From positions 620,001-684,000 of the forward strand of contig NZ_JAASQU010000001.1 of NCBI RefSeq assembly GCF_011762005.1: a stretch of 64,000 bases of DNA, read 5' to 3'. Source of the stretch: Qipengyuania flava. Lineage in GTDB: Bacteria > Pseudomonadota > Alphaproteobacteria > Sphingomonadales > Sphingomonadaceae. Both the position numbers and the translations under genes were made by a program. Of this stretch, positions 9,170 through 21,209 are shown piece by piece. The notes beneath the pieces are model-generated. The model was not told the DNA's origin, searched no databases, and worked only from the letters and a program-made list of their open reading frames with translations. Every line of letters starts with the position of its first letter. Within the stretch, counting starts at the first letter, position 1.

Positions 9170-11164
9170 TCAGTTCCGCAGGCTAGCGGCCAGAAACTGG
9201 TCGATCTTCACCAGCATTTCCTTACGCGCCGCACTGTCATCCAGATCGTGCGCGAGGTCATCGAACTCGATATACTCCACCGTCTTGCCGGCCTTCACCA
9301 GCGCCTCGTTCATCCGGCGCCCCTGCTCGACGTTGACGTTCTGATCCGCGTCGCCATGAACGATTAGCACCGGCGAAGCGAACCGTGCCACGTTCTGAGT
9401 GGGACTTCCCTCGACCAGATGCGGACCATCACCCAGTTGCTTCGCAATCAGGCTATAGCTCGAGAATTCGCGATCTTCCTCGCGCAGACGGCGCAGATCG
9501 GTGACCGGCGCGATGGCCACGACCGCTTTGTAAAGGCTCGGATCAAGGACCTGCGATTGCAGCGCCGCGTAGCCACCGTAAGACCAGCCCACTGTCGATA
9601 GCTTGCTGGCATCGGCGATTCCCTCAGCAATTAGCCAACGTCCCGCGTCGTTCACATCGCTGATCGCAGTCCGCCAGTTCTGAAAGCCGTTCTCCCCGAA
9701 CCAGTTCGCGCCATAGCCTGCAGAACCGCGGAAATTGGGCTGGAGCACCGCGTATCCTCGGGCGGCAAAGAACTGCACGAGCCAATCGAAACCCCATTCG
9801 TCCCTTGCCGATGGCCCACCATGCGGCATGACAACGGCCGGCAGGTTTTTTCCGTCCGATCCGGGGGGAAGCGTGAGATAGGCTGGAACGCGTGTGCCAT
9901 CCGCTGCGGTATAGGTAACCGCCTTCATCGAAGCCAATTGACGTCCCACCGTCTCTTCGCGAATTGGCAGCAATGGGCTGAGCGATTTCGCCGTCTGATC
10001 GAACATGTAGAGCATGCCCGGATCGGTATCGCTGGCCGCTATTACGAGAAGTTCGTTTTCATCCGAGCTGGCACCGGCGATATTGATCGGCGGTCTGCCC
10101 GGCAGCGCGCCGGCCAGCGCGGTAGCAAGCTCGTCCATCACCGGATCGAAATAGCGCACGTAGCGCTTCTCGGTCGCATAGCTGGCCCCGATTACCCGCC
10201 CCCGGCGTCCCAGCGTCACGACATCGTCAACGTCGTAATCACTTACCGCAAAAACCTTGGTCCGGGTATTCGCACCGTCGAGGCTCATCGAATAAAGCGC
10301 GTAGTGGCCGCTCTCATCGACGTCGTAGCCATACGCCAGATTGCTCTTGGCATCGACCGCCTGGGGACGGAATCCCGGGGTATAGCCTTTGGCCACCTCG
10401 ACCCGCGACAGGGGTAGCCAGCGATCGGAATCCGCCGTTCGATAGAAATAGGCGACGGTGTCATCATAATATCCTGAAGGGTTCAGGTTCTGCGTCGCCT
10501 TGATCCGGATCCGTCCGCTATCGTCCGCGAGGTAGAAACGCGCATCCTTGTCCGGGCCTTCTACCTTGCGTTCCTTTCCGCTCACGATGTCGTACGAGAT
10601 CACACCGATCCCGTCCTCGCTGTTCGCCAAGCGCGTGTTCAAGGATTCTTCCTTCACATATTGGCGAGACATGAGAATCGAGCTGTCGCTGGATTCCGAG
10701 TTAAGCGAAATGATCGATCCGCCATTCCAGATACCTGCCAAAGCGCGCAGGTTGCGCGGTGCCTCGATAGACTGCGCGTTCTGTCCATCGGCATCGATCG
10801 CAATGAGCCGGGTCCCGCCGAGAAACTTGCCCAGCGTGGCATCCTTAGTCGTCATGTAGAGACGACAGATAAGTCGCTCGTCGGTGACCCAGCGGCACGA
10901 TGTAAGATCGCCCGAGATATCATCCGAAACGAGCGAGCGTTGCGGCGGCGTGCCGGCTTCGAGGTCGACCGAATAAAGTGTTTCGCCGTTCGAACCGAAC
11001 GGAGCGACATAGGCAAGCTTGTTGCCCGAAGGCGACAGACTGACATGCAAAACCGATTGGCGGGCTCCGAAAACGGCAGCGGTTTCCTCTGCGGTTTCGG
11101 CAAGAGCGGGCGCGGCCAACGCGCACAGCGAAATGGCGCTGACGCCAGCGAAGTACTTTCTCAT
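9170..11164 (-). CDS. Secreted S9-family (prolyl oligopeptidase-type) peptidase
   Basis: Periplasmic serine peptidase of the dipeptidyl/acylaminoacyl-peptidase type. 664 residues: signal peptide ending APALA, a beta-propeller-like region (about 30-400), and an alpha/beta-hydrolase domain with nucleophile Ser528 in GWSYGGYAAL, acid Asp in HGDADQNV (about 605-607) and His639 in DLAHDLD. The oxyanion region reads MPHGGPSARD. The start is ATG 11164, giving a proper signal peptide; the frame is open to 11227. Substrate unknown. Stands alone, ending at the shared terminator. Confidence 0.9.
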   Translation of the reverse strand: MRKYFAGVSAISLCALAAPALAETAEETAAVFGARQSVLHVSLSPSGNKLAYVAPFGSNGETLYSVDLEAGTPPQRSLVSDDISGDLTSCRWVTDERLICRLYMTTKDATLGKFLGGTRLIAIDADGQNAQSIEAPRNLRALAGIWNGGSIISLNSESSDSSILMSRQYVKEESLNTRLANSEDGIGVISYDIVSGKERKVEGPDKDARFYLADDSGRIRIKATQNLNPSGYYDDTVAYFYRTADSDRWLPLSRVEVAKGYTPGFRPQAVDAKSNLAYGYDVDESGHYALYSMSLDGANTRTKVFAVSDYDVDDVVTLGRRGRVIGASYATEKRYVRYFDPVMDELATALAGALPGRPPINIAGASSDENELLVIAASDTDPGMLYMFDQTAKSLSPLLPIREETVGRQLASMKAVTYTAADGTRVPAYLTLPPGSDGKNLPAVVMPHGGPSARDEWGFDWLVQFFAARGYAVLQPNFRGSAGYGANWFGENGFQNWRTAISDVNDAGRWLIAEGIADASKLSTVGWSYGGYAALQSQVLDPSLYKAVVAIAPVTDLRRLREEDREFSSYSLIAKQLGDGPHLVEGSPTQNVARFASPVLIVHGDADQNVNVEQGRRMNEALVKAGKTVEYIEFDDLAHDLDDSAARKEMLVKIDQFLAASLRN

Positions 11165-11272
11165 GATAAACGACCCCCAAGAAGTGGTGCAACGAAGACT
11201 AACGTCGCCAAACGTTGTTGCAACCATCTACAGGGGGTTTATCTCGCACTTATCCCGAAAGACGTTGGCGGC

Positions 11273-11965
11273 CTATTTCGAAGCGATCCGCAGCGATTTC
11301 CACACCATCAGCACGATCGCCACGGTAATGAGGCCGCCCCAGAACCAGTAAGGTAGGAACAGGGCAGCCGCGATCTGTCCGGTATCCGACGGCACGGTGC
11401 TACCGCCGACTTCCCCACCGGGACTGAAGAGATAGCCGATGTCCTGATAGACACTCACCGCGCCTTGTACGCCAAGGAACTCGACAGCGATGCGCCGCCA
11501 TTTCGCATTGCCGCGGAGCGCGATGTAGAACGCTGCGAGGGCGAAGGCGGGCAAGACGAGCCAACCGGTCAGCGAACGGACCCAGATGATGGTGCTCGCG
11601 AGCAGCGCGGCTCCGAGCGCGAACAAAGCCCAGCGCGTAGCCCACCGCGATCGCGCGGCGATAATCAAGGCACAGCCCGCCAGCGTCGGCCCCAGCAGGC
11701 CGGCAGCGGCCACCAGGGCTTGCTCTACCCCCCACAACCGCCCGGAATAGGCCGCGTAGCCCGAACCGTTCGCATAGATGACGAGCCGTTCGAATTCGGC
11801 GCCAAGCGCTGCAGCGGTCAGGCCGTGCGCTATCTCGTGCCACCAGGTCGACAGCAATGTGAACGGAAGCAGCAGCATCGTCCCGGTCTGCGTCTGCCAG
11901 GCGAGAATCGTCAGCACGGCAAAGGCGAGGATGCTGCTCTGTTCGCGCTTGAACGACCGTTTCAC
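11273..11965 (-). CDS. Membrane metalloprotease-like protein, M50 family
   Basis: About 230 residues with five or six hydrophobic segments. H43-E44-x2-H47 in TWWHEIAHGLTAAALG is the zinc-binding HExxH within a membrane helix, as in site-2-type M50/M50B proteases. GTG at 11965 is preferred because GGAGG sits exactly five bases upstream; a TTG at 12004 would extend it by 13 residues. No PDZ domain and no NPDG-type second motif clearly seen, so it may be a minimal M50B member. Substrate unknown. Confidence 0.75.
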   Translation of the reverse strand: MKRSFKREQSSILAFAVLTILAWQTQTGTMLLLPFTLLSTWWHEIAHGLTAAALGAEFERLVIYANGSGYAAYSGRLWGVEQALVAAAGLLGPTLAGCALIIAARSRWATRWALFALGAALLASTIIWVRSLTGWLVLPAFALAAFYIALRGNAKWRRIAVEFLGVQGAVSVYQDIGYLFSPGGEVGGSTVPSDTGQIAAALFLPYWFWGGLITVAIVLMVWKSLRIASK

Positions 11966-12055
11966 TTCATCCTCCGCATCGAGAATACCCAATCTGAGGC
12001 GCAACCAGCGCTTCGGGGGTGGGCGTTATCGCGCCGGGCCTGCCGTACCTACGCG

Positions 12056-14130
<2,075 letters not shown>

Positions 14131-14186
14131 GCGCTGCGCCTAGCGCCTTGTTTCGCGCCTCGCCACCCTCCAAGCGATGGATCGTG

Positions 14187-14951
14187 TCAGGCGCGCAGGC
14201 GCCAGCCCGTGCGGAAGATATAGGCGATCACTGCAACGCAAAAGGCAAGGAAACCCAGTGTGATCGCAAAGCTGACACCGATATCGACGTCGCTCGATCC
14301 GTAGAAGGTCCAGCGCAGCCCGCTGACCAGGTAGACGATCGGGTTGGCCAGCGCGATCGTGTCCCACGGCTTGGGGAGCATGTCGATCGAATAGAAGGTG
14401 CCGCCAAGGAAGGTCAGCGGGGTGAGAAACAGCATCGGGATGATCCCGAGCTTCTCGAAATTGTCCGCCCATATGCCGAGAATGAAACCGAACAGGCTGA
14501 ACGCCGACGCGACCAGCATGATGTAGAGCACGGCAAGCACCGGATGCGCGATCGAATAGTCGACGAACAATCGCGCGGTAACGAGGATAATGGCCGCGAG
14601 CAGCAGGCTCTTGGTCATTGCCGCGCCGACGAAGCCCAGCAGCGTTTCGGCCACGCCGACGGGCGCGCTGAGCAATTCGTAGATCGTCCCGGTGAACCGC
14701 GGCATGTAGATGCCGAAGCTCGAATTGCTCGTGGTTTCGCCCAGCAGCGTCAGCATCAGCAGGCCGGGAATGATGAACGCGCCGTAATCGACCCCGCCGA
14801 GGTCGGGCATCCGCCCGCCGATCGCCGCACCGAAAACGATGAAATAGAGCGAAGTCGTCAGCACCGGCGCAAGCACCGACTGAAAGGCCGTGCGCAAGAA
14901 ACGCATCAGTTCGCGTGTGTAGATCGACCAGGTCGAACGCCACGAAATCAC
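14187..14951 (-). CDS. ABC-2 type transporter permease
   Basis: 254 residues with six predicted membrane helices; pattern of ABC-2 permeases including a PRFTGTIYELLSAPVG segment and LTPLTFLGGTFYSIDMLP. Its start overlaps the end of the ATPase gene by four bases, so the two form one exporter. Close homologues are annotated as YadH-type or drug/polysaccharide exporters; substrate not deducible. Confidence 0.9.
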   Translation of the reverse strand: MISWRSTWSIYTRELMRFLRTAFQSVLAPVLTTSLYFIVFGAAIGGRMPDLGGVDYGAFIIPGLLMLTLLGETTSNSSFGIYMPRFTGTIYELLSAPVGVAETLLGFVGAAMTKSLLLAAIILVTARLFVDYSIAHPVLAVLYIMLVASAFSLFGFILGIWADNFEKLGIIPMLFLTPLTFLGGTFYSIDMLPKPWDTIALANPIVYLVSGLRWTFYGSSDVDIGVSFAITLGFLAFCVAVIAYIFRTGWRLRA

Positions 14952-15889
14952 GCCGCGCCTCCTTCTTCACCCAGCAGGGAAACGAAAATGTCCTCGAGGC
15001 TGCTCTCGCGCGTCTCGATGCCCGTGAAATCGATCCCTGAACCGATCAGCGCCTTGGTCAGTTCGGCAACCTCGGCCTTGCCTTTGCCGGTGCCGTCGCC
15101 GCCACGATAGCAAAGCGATGCGCCGTCCGCTTCGAGCTCGACGGGGAATTTCGCGATCGCCGGGGGAATCATGTCGAGCGGCCGGGCCAGCGTGATATGT
15201 GCCTCGGTCCGTCCCAGTCGTGCCATCATCGCGTCTTTTTCGTCGACCATCAGCAGCTTGCCGCGATTGATGATGCCGACGCGGTCGGCCATCATTTCCG
15301 CTTCCTCGAGGTAATGCGTGGTCAGGATGATGGTCACGCCGCGTTCGCGCATGGAATCGATGACCGCCCACATGCCCTTGCGCAGTTCGACATCGACGCC
15401 TGCGGTGGGCTCGTCGAGGAACAGCAGGTCGGGTTCGTGCGCCAGCGCCTTGGCAATCAGCACGCGGCGCTTCATGCCACCCGACAAGGCCATGATCCGC
15501 TCGTCGCGCTTCTCCCACAGCGAAAGCGAGCGGAGAATTTCCTCGATGCGCGCCTTGTCCGGAGCCAGCCCGAACAGCCCGCGCGAATAGCTGACCGCGC
15601 GTTCGACCGGCTCGAACATGTCGGTGCTCAGTTCCTGCGGCACCAGCCCGATCCGGCTGCGCGCGCGGCGCCAGTCACGCGCCATGTCGTGCCCGAATGC
15701 GGTGATCGTTCCGGCGCTGGGCCGAACCAGTCCGCAAACCGCACCGATCAGCGTGGTCTTGCCCGCCCCATTGGGGCCCAGCAGGGCGAAAATCTCGCCC
15801 TTGCGGATGGTCAGATCGACATCGTCGAGCGCCTTCAGGCCACCGGGATAGACCTTGGAAAGGCCCGCGAGTTCGAGAATCGGCTCCAC
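14948..15889 (-). CDS. ABC transporter ATP-binding protein
   Basis: 313 residues. Walker A GPNGAGKTT, Q-loop GLVPQE, signature LSGGMKRR, Walker B LLFLDEPTAGVD, switch His in TTHYLEEAE. The C-terminal part (residues 220-310) is the extension common to ABC-2 exporter ATPases of the CcmA/YadG type. Overlaps the permease gene by four bases. Six bases separate its start from the upstream carotenoid oxygenase gene, suggesting cotranscription. Confidence 0.93.
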   Translation of the reverse strand: MEPILELAGLSKVYPGGLKALDDVDLTIRKGEIFALLGPNGAGKTTLIGAVCGLVRPSAGTITAFGHDMARDWRRARSRIGLVPQELSTDMFEPVERAVSYSRGLFGLAPDKARIEEILRSLSLWEKRDERIMALSGGMKRRVLIAKALAHEPDLLFLDEPTAGVDVELRKGMWAVIDSMRERGVTIILTTHYLEEAEMMADRVGIINRGKLLMVDEKDAMMARLGRTEAHITLARPLDMIPPAIAKFPVELEADGASLCYRGGDGTGKGKAEVAELTKALIGSGIDFTGIETRESSLEDIFVSLLGEEGGAA

Positions 15890-15895
15890 GCGCTC

Positions 15896-17326
15896 CTAGC
15901 TAGCGGTGATCCAGTTGCCGTGAAAGCCCGGAGGGATGAGATGCGGAATTTGCACCGTAGCGACCAAATCGAGGCTCATCGCATCGAGGATCTCGAGCGC
16001 GCTGGTGCGGCGATTGCGATCGATGACGTAGCCCATCACCCAGCCATCCCCTTCAGCCGCATCCCCGCTGCGCGGGACGAAGACGAACTCGCCGGGAATG
16101 CGACCCTCGCCGAAATCACGCTGCACCCGCTCGCCGGTGGCGAGATCGTGGCGATAGAGCGGCATGGGGGCGACGAATTCGAGATCGCCATCCTCGGGCA
16201 TGCCCATGGTCCACAAATAACGATAGTCTCCGGCAAAAAAGCGTTCGTCGGGGCGCGGAAATTCCTGCCCTGCCGGATCGAGCGTGGTTCGAACCACTTT
16301 CCCGCCCTTGCCATCGACAGTCCAGCGTTCGAGACCGAGCGCCTTGCCATAGGGCCCGGGCATCTCGCCATCGAAAATCGTTTCGTAGGCGCACAGGTCG
16401 ATGGTCACCTGGCCGGTCTGGTCTTCGAAACTGTTGCCGACGTGGAATACGTAGCAAGGGTCTACCTCGTGCCACACCACCGCGTCCCCGCTTGCGCCGC
16501 GCGGCAGCAGGCCGACACGTGCGCGATGCTCGCGGTTCCAGCGATAGGGGAACCGGTGGCCGGCAATCAGCGCCGACATGGAGAACGTCACCGGCAGATC
16601 GAGAATGACGACGAAGTTTTCGGTGAGCGCGCAATCGTGGATCGAGGGCCCGTTGCGAACCTTCATAGGGGTCTCGCGCAAGACCTTTCCGCTGGCGTCC
16701 ATCCCAACATGACGGATGGTGTCCTGCGAAGTGCCTTCGTAGCAGATCGCGTGGAACTCTCCCGTACGCGGACAGCGATGCGGATGTGCAGTGAAGGAGC
16801 CGGTCAGCCCGCCGCCTAAATCGGAATAGGCGACGCTGTCCAGCCCCCCGTCGAGCTCTACCGGGAAGCTGCTGGCCTCGACCAGAGCCATGATCCTGCC
16901 GCCGATATCGACTACGTTGGTGTTCACCGTGTCCCCGAAACCGCGCCGTGGACCGCCCACCGCCGCAGGTCCGCCCTTGGCTTCCAGGTCGCGCGACCGA
17001 ATGAACCGGTTGCGATACCATTCGGCCCGGCCGTCACGCAGACGGACGCCGTGGACCATTCCGTCGCCCAGGAACCAGTGGTGCCCCCTGCCTGCCGAGC
17101 CGTGGGGATTAGGCCCGATCCTGACATAGCGACCATCGAGTTCGGTCGGGATTGCGCCCGTGACGGCGAGTTCGGTGAGCGTATGCTCCTCGCGCAGCGG
17201 CTCGTGCACGCCATGGAGAAAGGGATTGGCATCTTCGCCCTGCAAGCGGGTGCGGTTGAGACTTGCCACAGCCTGGATGGCGGGGGTGACTGCCTTACGG
17301 ATGGTTTTCTCTATGACGCTTGTCAT
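15896..17326 (-). CDS. Carotenoid/apocarotenoid cleavage oxygenase (RPE65/CCD family)
   Basis: Non-haem iron dioxygenase cleaving double bonds of carotenoids, apocarotenoids or stilbenes. 476 residues. The four iron-ligand histidine regions are visible: FTAHPH, SIHDCALTENF, HVGNSFED and HGNWI at the C-terminus. The N-terminal RYVRIGPNPHG is also typical. ATG 17326 chosen; the frame is open to 17518 but runs into the divergent TetR gene. Adjacent to a divergent TetR regulator and an ABC exporter downstream, which suggests inducible apocarotenoid handling (inference). Confidence 0.9.
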   Translation of the reverse strand: MTSVIEKTIRKAVTPAIQAVASLNRTRLQGEDANPFLHGVHEPLREEHTLTELAVTGAIPTELDGRYVRIGPNPHGSAGRGHHWFLGDGMVHGVRLRDGRAEWYRNRFIRSRDLEAKGGPAAVGGPRRGFGDTVNTNVVDIGGRIMALVEASSFPVELDGGLDSVAYSDLGGGLTGSFTAHPHRCPRTGEFHAICYEGTSQDTIRHVGMDASGKVLRETPMKVRNGPSIHDCALTENFVVILDLPVTFSMSALIAGHRFPYRWNREHRARVGLLPRGASGDAVVWHEVDPCYVFHVGNSFEDQTGQVTIDLCAYETIFDGEMPGPYGKALGLERWTVDGKGGKVVRTTLDPAGQEFPRPDERFFAGDYRYLWTMGMPEDGDLEFVAPMPLYRHDLATGERVQRDFGEGRIPGEFVFVPRSGDAAEGDGWVMGYVIDRNRRTSALEILDAMSLDLVATVQIPHLIPPGFHGNWITAS

Positions 17327-17379
17327 GACCGATTCGCTCCGGTTAAGTGAACGCCGTAAACATAGAGGCCGAGATAACA

Positions 17380-17937
17380 GTGTCAACATCGACTGCGAAC
17401 TACCATCACGGGAATCTTCGTGACGCGCTGCTCTCCGCAGGGCTGGCAGCGCTGGAAGGTCCGGATGGCCAGGCACCTTCGCTGCGCGAACTGGCGCGGC
17501 GAACGGGTGTCTCCGCAACTGCGGTCTATCGCCATTTCCCCGACAAGCAGGCGCTCGACAAGGCGCTTGCGCGCGAAGGCCTAAAGCGCCTCGGCAGCGA
17601 ACAGGCCGAAGCGGCCAAGCGCGCAGGTGGCGGGGCCGAGGGTTTCGCCGAGACGGGCCGCACCTATGTCCGCTTCGCGCTAGCGCACCCGGCCCTGTTC
17701 CGGCTGATGTTCACGCAAGGCAGCCCCGTCGACGATACGGGAACGCCCGACGAAGCCCGCGCGCTGCTCACTGCCAATACGCAGGCACTTGCGAGCGATC
17801 CCGAACGCGCCGAAACGCTCGCACTGCAGGCATGGTCGATCGCGCATGGGATCGCCATGCTGATGCTGGATGGCCGCATACCCGCCGATGATGCGTTGAT
17901 CGACCGGATGCTCGCCACGGACAGCCTGTTTCCCTGA
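17380..17937 (+). CDS. TetR-family transcriptional regulator
   Basis: 185 residues. The N-terminal helix-turn-helix begins YHHGNLRDALLSAG, recognition helix TGVSATAVYRHFPDKQAL; the C-terminal part resembles TetR_C_33/WHG ligand domains. GTG 17380 gives the usual distance to the DNA-binding domain; a GTG at 17347 would add 11 residues. Divergent from the carotenoid oxygenase with about 50 bases between, so it probably controls that gene and itself. Confidence 0.88.
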   Translation: MSTSTANYHHGNLRDALLSAGLAALEGPDGQAPSLRELARRTGVSATAVYRHFPDKQALDKALAREGLKRLGSEQAEAAKRAGGGAEGFAETGRTYVRFALAHPALFRLMFTQGSPVDDTGTPDEARALLTANTQALASDPERAETLALQAWSIAHGIAMLMLDGRIPADDALIDRMLATDSLFP

Positions 17938-17940
17938 CCT

Positions 17941-18969
17941 TCAGGGCAGCAGCAGCGAGGAATCCCCATAGCTGTAGAAACGGTATTCCCGCGCGATGGC
18001 ATGCGCATAGGCGGCCATCATCCGGTCGCGCCCCATCAGTGCACTGACCAGCATCATCAGCGTCGACTTGGGCAGGTGGAAATTGGTCATCAACCCATCG
18101 ACCGCGCGGAAGCGATAGCCGGGGGTAATGAAAATGTCGGTGTCGCCTGCAAACTCCCGGATGACGTCATCATCACCCGTTGCGCTTTCGAGCAGGCGCA
18201 GGCTGGTGGTACCGACCGCGATGATGCGGCCACCGGACGCGCGCGCCGCGTTAAGCCGCCGCGCCGTATCCGCCTCGATCCGACCCCATTCCGAATGCAT
18301 CGCGTGATCGTCGGTATCTTCGGCCTTCACGGGCAAGAAAGTCCCCGCCCCGACATGCAGCGTCAGCGTTTCGCGGGCAACGCCCGCTGCATCAAGCGCG
18401 GCAATAAGGTCGGGTGTGAAATGGAGTGCAGCGGTTGGCGCCGCGACCGCGCCGTCTTCGGCGGCGAACATCGTCTGATAATCCTCGCGGTCGCGCGCAT
18501 CGGTCTCGCGTTTGCCTGCGATATAGGGAGGCAAGGGCATCCGCCCTGCCCGTTCGAGTAGAACCTCGACCGGTTCCTCGCCTTCGAAGGCCAGCACGAA
18601 ACTCCCATCGGGGAGGCGGTCCTCCGCCACAGCGGTGACCCCGCCGCCGAACTCGGCAATGTCGCCCACGCGCAGGCGCTTGGCATTGCGTACGAAGGCC
18701 TGCCAGCGGCGCAGGTCGATCCGCTTGTGCAACGTCGCGCCGATGCGCGCTTCGCCGCGACGCCCCTCGAGCTGCGCGGGGATCACGCGCGTATCGTTGA
18801 ACACCAGCACATCGCCTGCGCGCAGCAGCCCCGGCAGGTCGCGTACGCCGCGATCCTCGAACGCTCCGTCGTTGCGCACCACGAGCATGCGCGCGGCATC
18901 GCGCGGCCGCGCTGGACGCAGCGCGATCCGTTCGGGCGGAAGTTCGAAATCGAAAAGGTCGACTTTCAT
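17941..18969 (-). CDS. queA: S-adenosylmethionine:tRNA ribosyltransferase-isomerase
   Basis: Adds the epoxycyclopentanediol moiety from SAM to preQ1-tRNA in queuosine synthesis. 342 residues. Motifs: [16 protein letters not shown] at the N-terminus, [16 protein letters not shown] [25 protein letters not shown], and C-terminal [16 protein letters not shown]. Convergent with the TetR gene (three bases between stops). Works downstream of the Tgt encoded at 12056-13180. Confidence 0.97.
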   Translation of the reverse strand: MKVDLFDFELPPERIALRPARPRDAARMLVVRNDGAFEDRGVRDLPGLLRAGDVLVFNDTRVIPAQLEGRRGEARIGATLHKRIDLRRWQAFVRNAKRLRVGDIAEFGGGVTAVAEDRLPDGSFVLAFEGEEPVEVLLERAGRMPLPPYIAGKRETDARDREDYQTMFAAEDGAVAAPTAALHFTPDLIAALDAAGVARETLTLHVGAGTFLPVKAEDTDDHAMHSEWGRIEADTARRLNAARASGGRIIAVGTTSLRLLESATGDDDVIREFAGDTDIFITPGYRFRAVDGLMTNFHLPKSTLMMLVSALMGRDRMMAAYAHAIAREYRFYSYGDSSLLLP

Positions 18970-19006
18970 CGCGCCGCCCCTAGTCCGGGTGCGGCGCGAT
19001 GGGAAG

Positions 19007-19708
19007 TCAGTTGCCGAGCGGCGCGTTCAGATCGTCAATCGAGATGTCGGCATCCGCGGCCCGCGCGGCGGGCATGGCCGGAACCGGCTTGTTGTCTGCC
19101 GCGATGGAGGCCTGCAGGATCCGCGTGGGATTGGCAGGCGGCTCGCCCCGCTGGATCGCATCGACGCCGGCCATGTTGGAGATGACCCGGCCGAAATTGG
19201 TGTAATTGTCGTCGAGATTGAAGCGCGGGTAGAACACGATGAAGAACTGGCTGTTCGCGCTGTCGGGGCTGGCCGAACGGGCCATCGAGACCGTGCCGCG
19301 TAGATGCGGCATCGGATTGAATTCCTCCGCGATGTCGGGAAGCTCCGACCCGCCGGTGCCGGTTCCCGTGGGATCGCCGGTCTGCGCCATGAAGCCGTCG
19401 ATCACGCGGTGGAAGATGATCCCGTCATAGAACCCCTGCCGCGTCAGCGTCTTCACCCGCTCGACATGATTGGGAGCCCAGTCGGGCTTGAGCCGGATCG
19501 CCACCCGCTCGCCGTTCGAGAGGTCGAGCAGCAGGATGTTCTCGCGGTCCTCCTCGAGATTGAAATCGACCGGCGTGTACACGCGCGTATCGGCGACAGA
19601 CTCTTCGGTCGCGGCACCGGCAGCCCCGTCCTGCGCCAATGCGGCAGAGGAAGAAGCGGCAAAGGTCAGCGCGGCAGCGAGGGCAAGCGAAGTCTTGAGC
19701 ATCGTCAT
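19007..19708 (-). CDS. Periplasmic cyclophilin-type peptidyl-prolyl isomerase
   Basis: Accelerates prolyl bond isomerisation during folding of exported proteins. 233 residues with signal peptide (cleavage near AALAQ) and a cyclophilin core containing [26 protein letters not shown] and [11 protein letters not shown] 19708 or 19702 could start it. Same strand as queA downstream and coaD upstream. Confidence 0.93.
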   Translation of the reverse strand: MTMLKTSLALAAALTFAASSSAALAQDGAAGAATEESVADTRVYTPVDFNLEEDRENILLLDLSNGERVAIRLKPDWAPNHVERVKTLTRQGFYDGIIFHRVIDGFMAQTGDPTGTGTGGSELPDIAEEFNPMPHLRGTVSMARSASPDSANSQFFIVFYPRFNLDDNYTNFGRVISNMAGVDAIQRGEPPANPTRILQASIAADNKPVPAMPAARAADADISIDDLNAPLGN

Positions 19709-19791
19709 TCCGTGGCAATGTCCTGGATTGCGCAGCCCCTAGCGAGCGGGGACTGTCGGTTCAATGAATAGCTTGGCCGTCGACCGCCGCG

Positions 19792-20301
19792 TCAACCGCC
19801 GCGCGGCCCGATCTTCTGGACTCGGGCCTCGACATCGCTGCGCACCGCGGGGGTGACGAACTTCTCGATCGGCCCGCCGTAAAAGGCGATTTCCTTGACC
19901 AGGCGGCTGGCGATCGGCTGCAATTCGACATCGGCCATCAGGAAGACGGTCTCGATCTGATCGTTGAGCTGGCGGTTCATCCCGGTGAGCTGGTATTCAT
20001 ATTCGAAATCGGTCACGCCGCGGATGCCGCGGATCACGATGTCCGCACTCATCTGCGCGGCAAAATCCATCAGCAGCGAATTGAAGCCGACCACGCGAAT
20101 AGAATCTTTCTTGATCCCGGCGACTTCGCGCTCGACCATGGCGATGCGCTCGTCATCGTCGAACATGGGCGACTTCGCAATATTGGTCGTGACGCCGATA
20201 ATCAGTTCGTCCACCAGCTTCGCGCCGCGTTCGATGATGTCCATATGCCCGAGCGTGATGGGATCGAAAGTCCCCGGATAGATGCCGATCCGCTTGGCCA
20301 T
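19792..20301 (-). CDS. coaD: Phosphopantetheine adenylyltransferase
   Basis: Penultimate step of coenzyme A synthesis: 4'-phosphopantetheine plus ATP to dephospho-CoA. 169 residues with the nucleotidyltransferase motif GTFDPITLGHMDII, RGIRGVTDFEYE and the ATP site IASRLVKEIA. The ATG shares one base with the TAA of ispA (TAATG), so translation is coupled. The open frame upstream is the shadow of ispA. Confidence 0.97.
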   Translation of the reverse strand: MAKRIGIYPGTFDPITLGHMDIIERGAKLVDELIIGVTTNIAKSPMFDDDERIAMVEREVAGIKKDSIRVVGFNSLLMDFAAQMSADIVIRGIRGVTDFEYEYQLTGMNRQLNDQIETVFLMADVELQPIASRLVKEIAFYGGPIEKFVTPAVRSDVEARVQKIGPRGG

Positions 20302-21209
20302 TAGTGATCCCTCTTCACGATGAAATGTGCAAGCTCGACCAGCAGGCGGGCGTCTTCGCCGTGCCCCGCGAGATGGTGCCCTGCCTGTTCGACCAGCATG
20401 GTAGCCTGTGCGCGTGCCTGCTCGACCCCCATCAGGGTGACGAACGTCTGCTTGCCCTGCTCTTCGTCCTTGCGCAGCGCCTTGCCCGCCTTGGCCTCGT
20501 CTCCTTCGACATCGAGCAGGTCGTCGGCGATCTGGAAGGCCAGTCCGATGTCGCGGGCATATGCCCGCAGATGCGTGCGCCCCTCGGGCGGAACGCGGCC
20601 GAGCACCGCGCCCATCTCCACGCTTGCCGCCAGCAGCGCGCCGGTCTTGAGTTGCTGCAGCCGGGTGACCTGGCGCAGATCGTAGGATTGTTCCTCGGAG
20701 ACGATGTCCATCATCTGCCCGCCCGCCATGCCCTCGTGCCCGCTCGCCTTGGCAAGCGTCGCCACCAGTTCGGCGCGCGTAAACGGATCGGTGCTGGTGT
20801 CGGGCTGCGTCAGGATGTCGAACGCCAAAGCGTGCAGACAATCGCCCGCGAGCACTGCGGTCGCTTCGTCGAAAGCCCGGTGCAAGGTCGGCTTGCCATG
20901 ACGCAATTCGTCATCGTCCATGCAGGGCAAATCGTCATGGATCAGCGAATAGGCATGAATAGCCTCGACCGCACAGCCCGCATTGATGGCCGCGTTGCGA
21001 TTGACGCCGTAGAGCTCCGCCGTGGCAACCAGCAGCAACGGGCGCACACGCTTGCCGCCGCCGATCGTGGCATAGCGCATCGCCTCGACCAATCGTGCGC
21101 GCGTATCGTCGGGCACAGGAAGAAACGCATCGAAAGCGCTGTCGACTTCACCCTGTACCCGCTCGAAGGCTTCGCCCAGAAGGTCGGGCATGGCCATGGT
21201 CACGCTCAC
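20301..21209 (-). CDS. ispA: Polyprenyl diphosphate synthase (farnesyl/geranylgeranyl type)
   Basis: Condenses isopentenyl diphosphate with allylic diphosphates, feeding quinone, undecaprenyl and carotenoid synthesis. 302 residues. First Asp-rich motif D92-D100 (DDLPCMDDD) and second FQIADDLLDVEGD, plus GGKRVRPLL. Product chain length (C15 or C20) cannot be read with certainty. It lies between xseB and coaD, with overlaps of four bases and one base respectively, so the three form an operon. Confidence 0.93.
   Translation of the reverse strand: MSVTMAMPDLLGEAFERVQGEVDSAFDAFLPVPDDTRARLVEAMRYATIGGGKRVRPLLLVATAELYGVNRNAAINAGCAVEAIHAYSLIHDDLPCMDDDELRHGKPTLHRAFDEATAVLAGDCLHALAFDILTQPDTSTDPFTRAELVATLAKASGHEGMAGGQMMDIVSEEQSYDLRQVTRLQQLKTGALLAASVEMGAVLGRVPPEGRTHLRAYARDIGLAFQIADDLLDVEGDEAKAGKALRKDEEQGKQTFVTLMGVEQARAQATMLVEQAGHHLAGHGEDARLLVELAHFIVKRDH

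Noticed and set aside
15197-16819. 540-codon plus-strand ORF opposite the ABC ATPase and carotenoid oxygenase
   Set aside because: Spans two real genes on the other strand; shadow frame.
17322-17329. GTCATGAC palindrome as a TetR operator
   Set aside because: Only eight bases, overlaps the oxygenase start codon and has no second copy; too little to call an operator.
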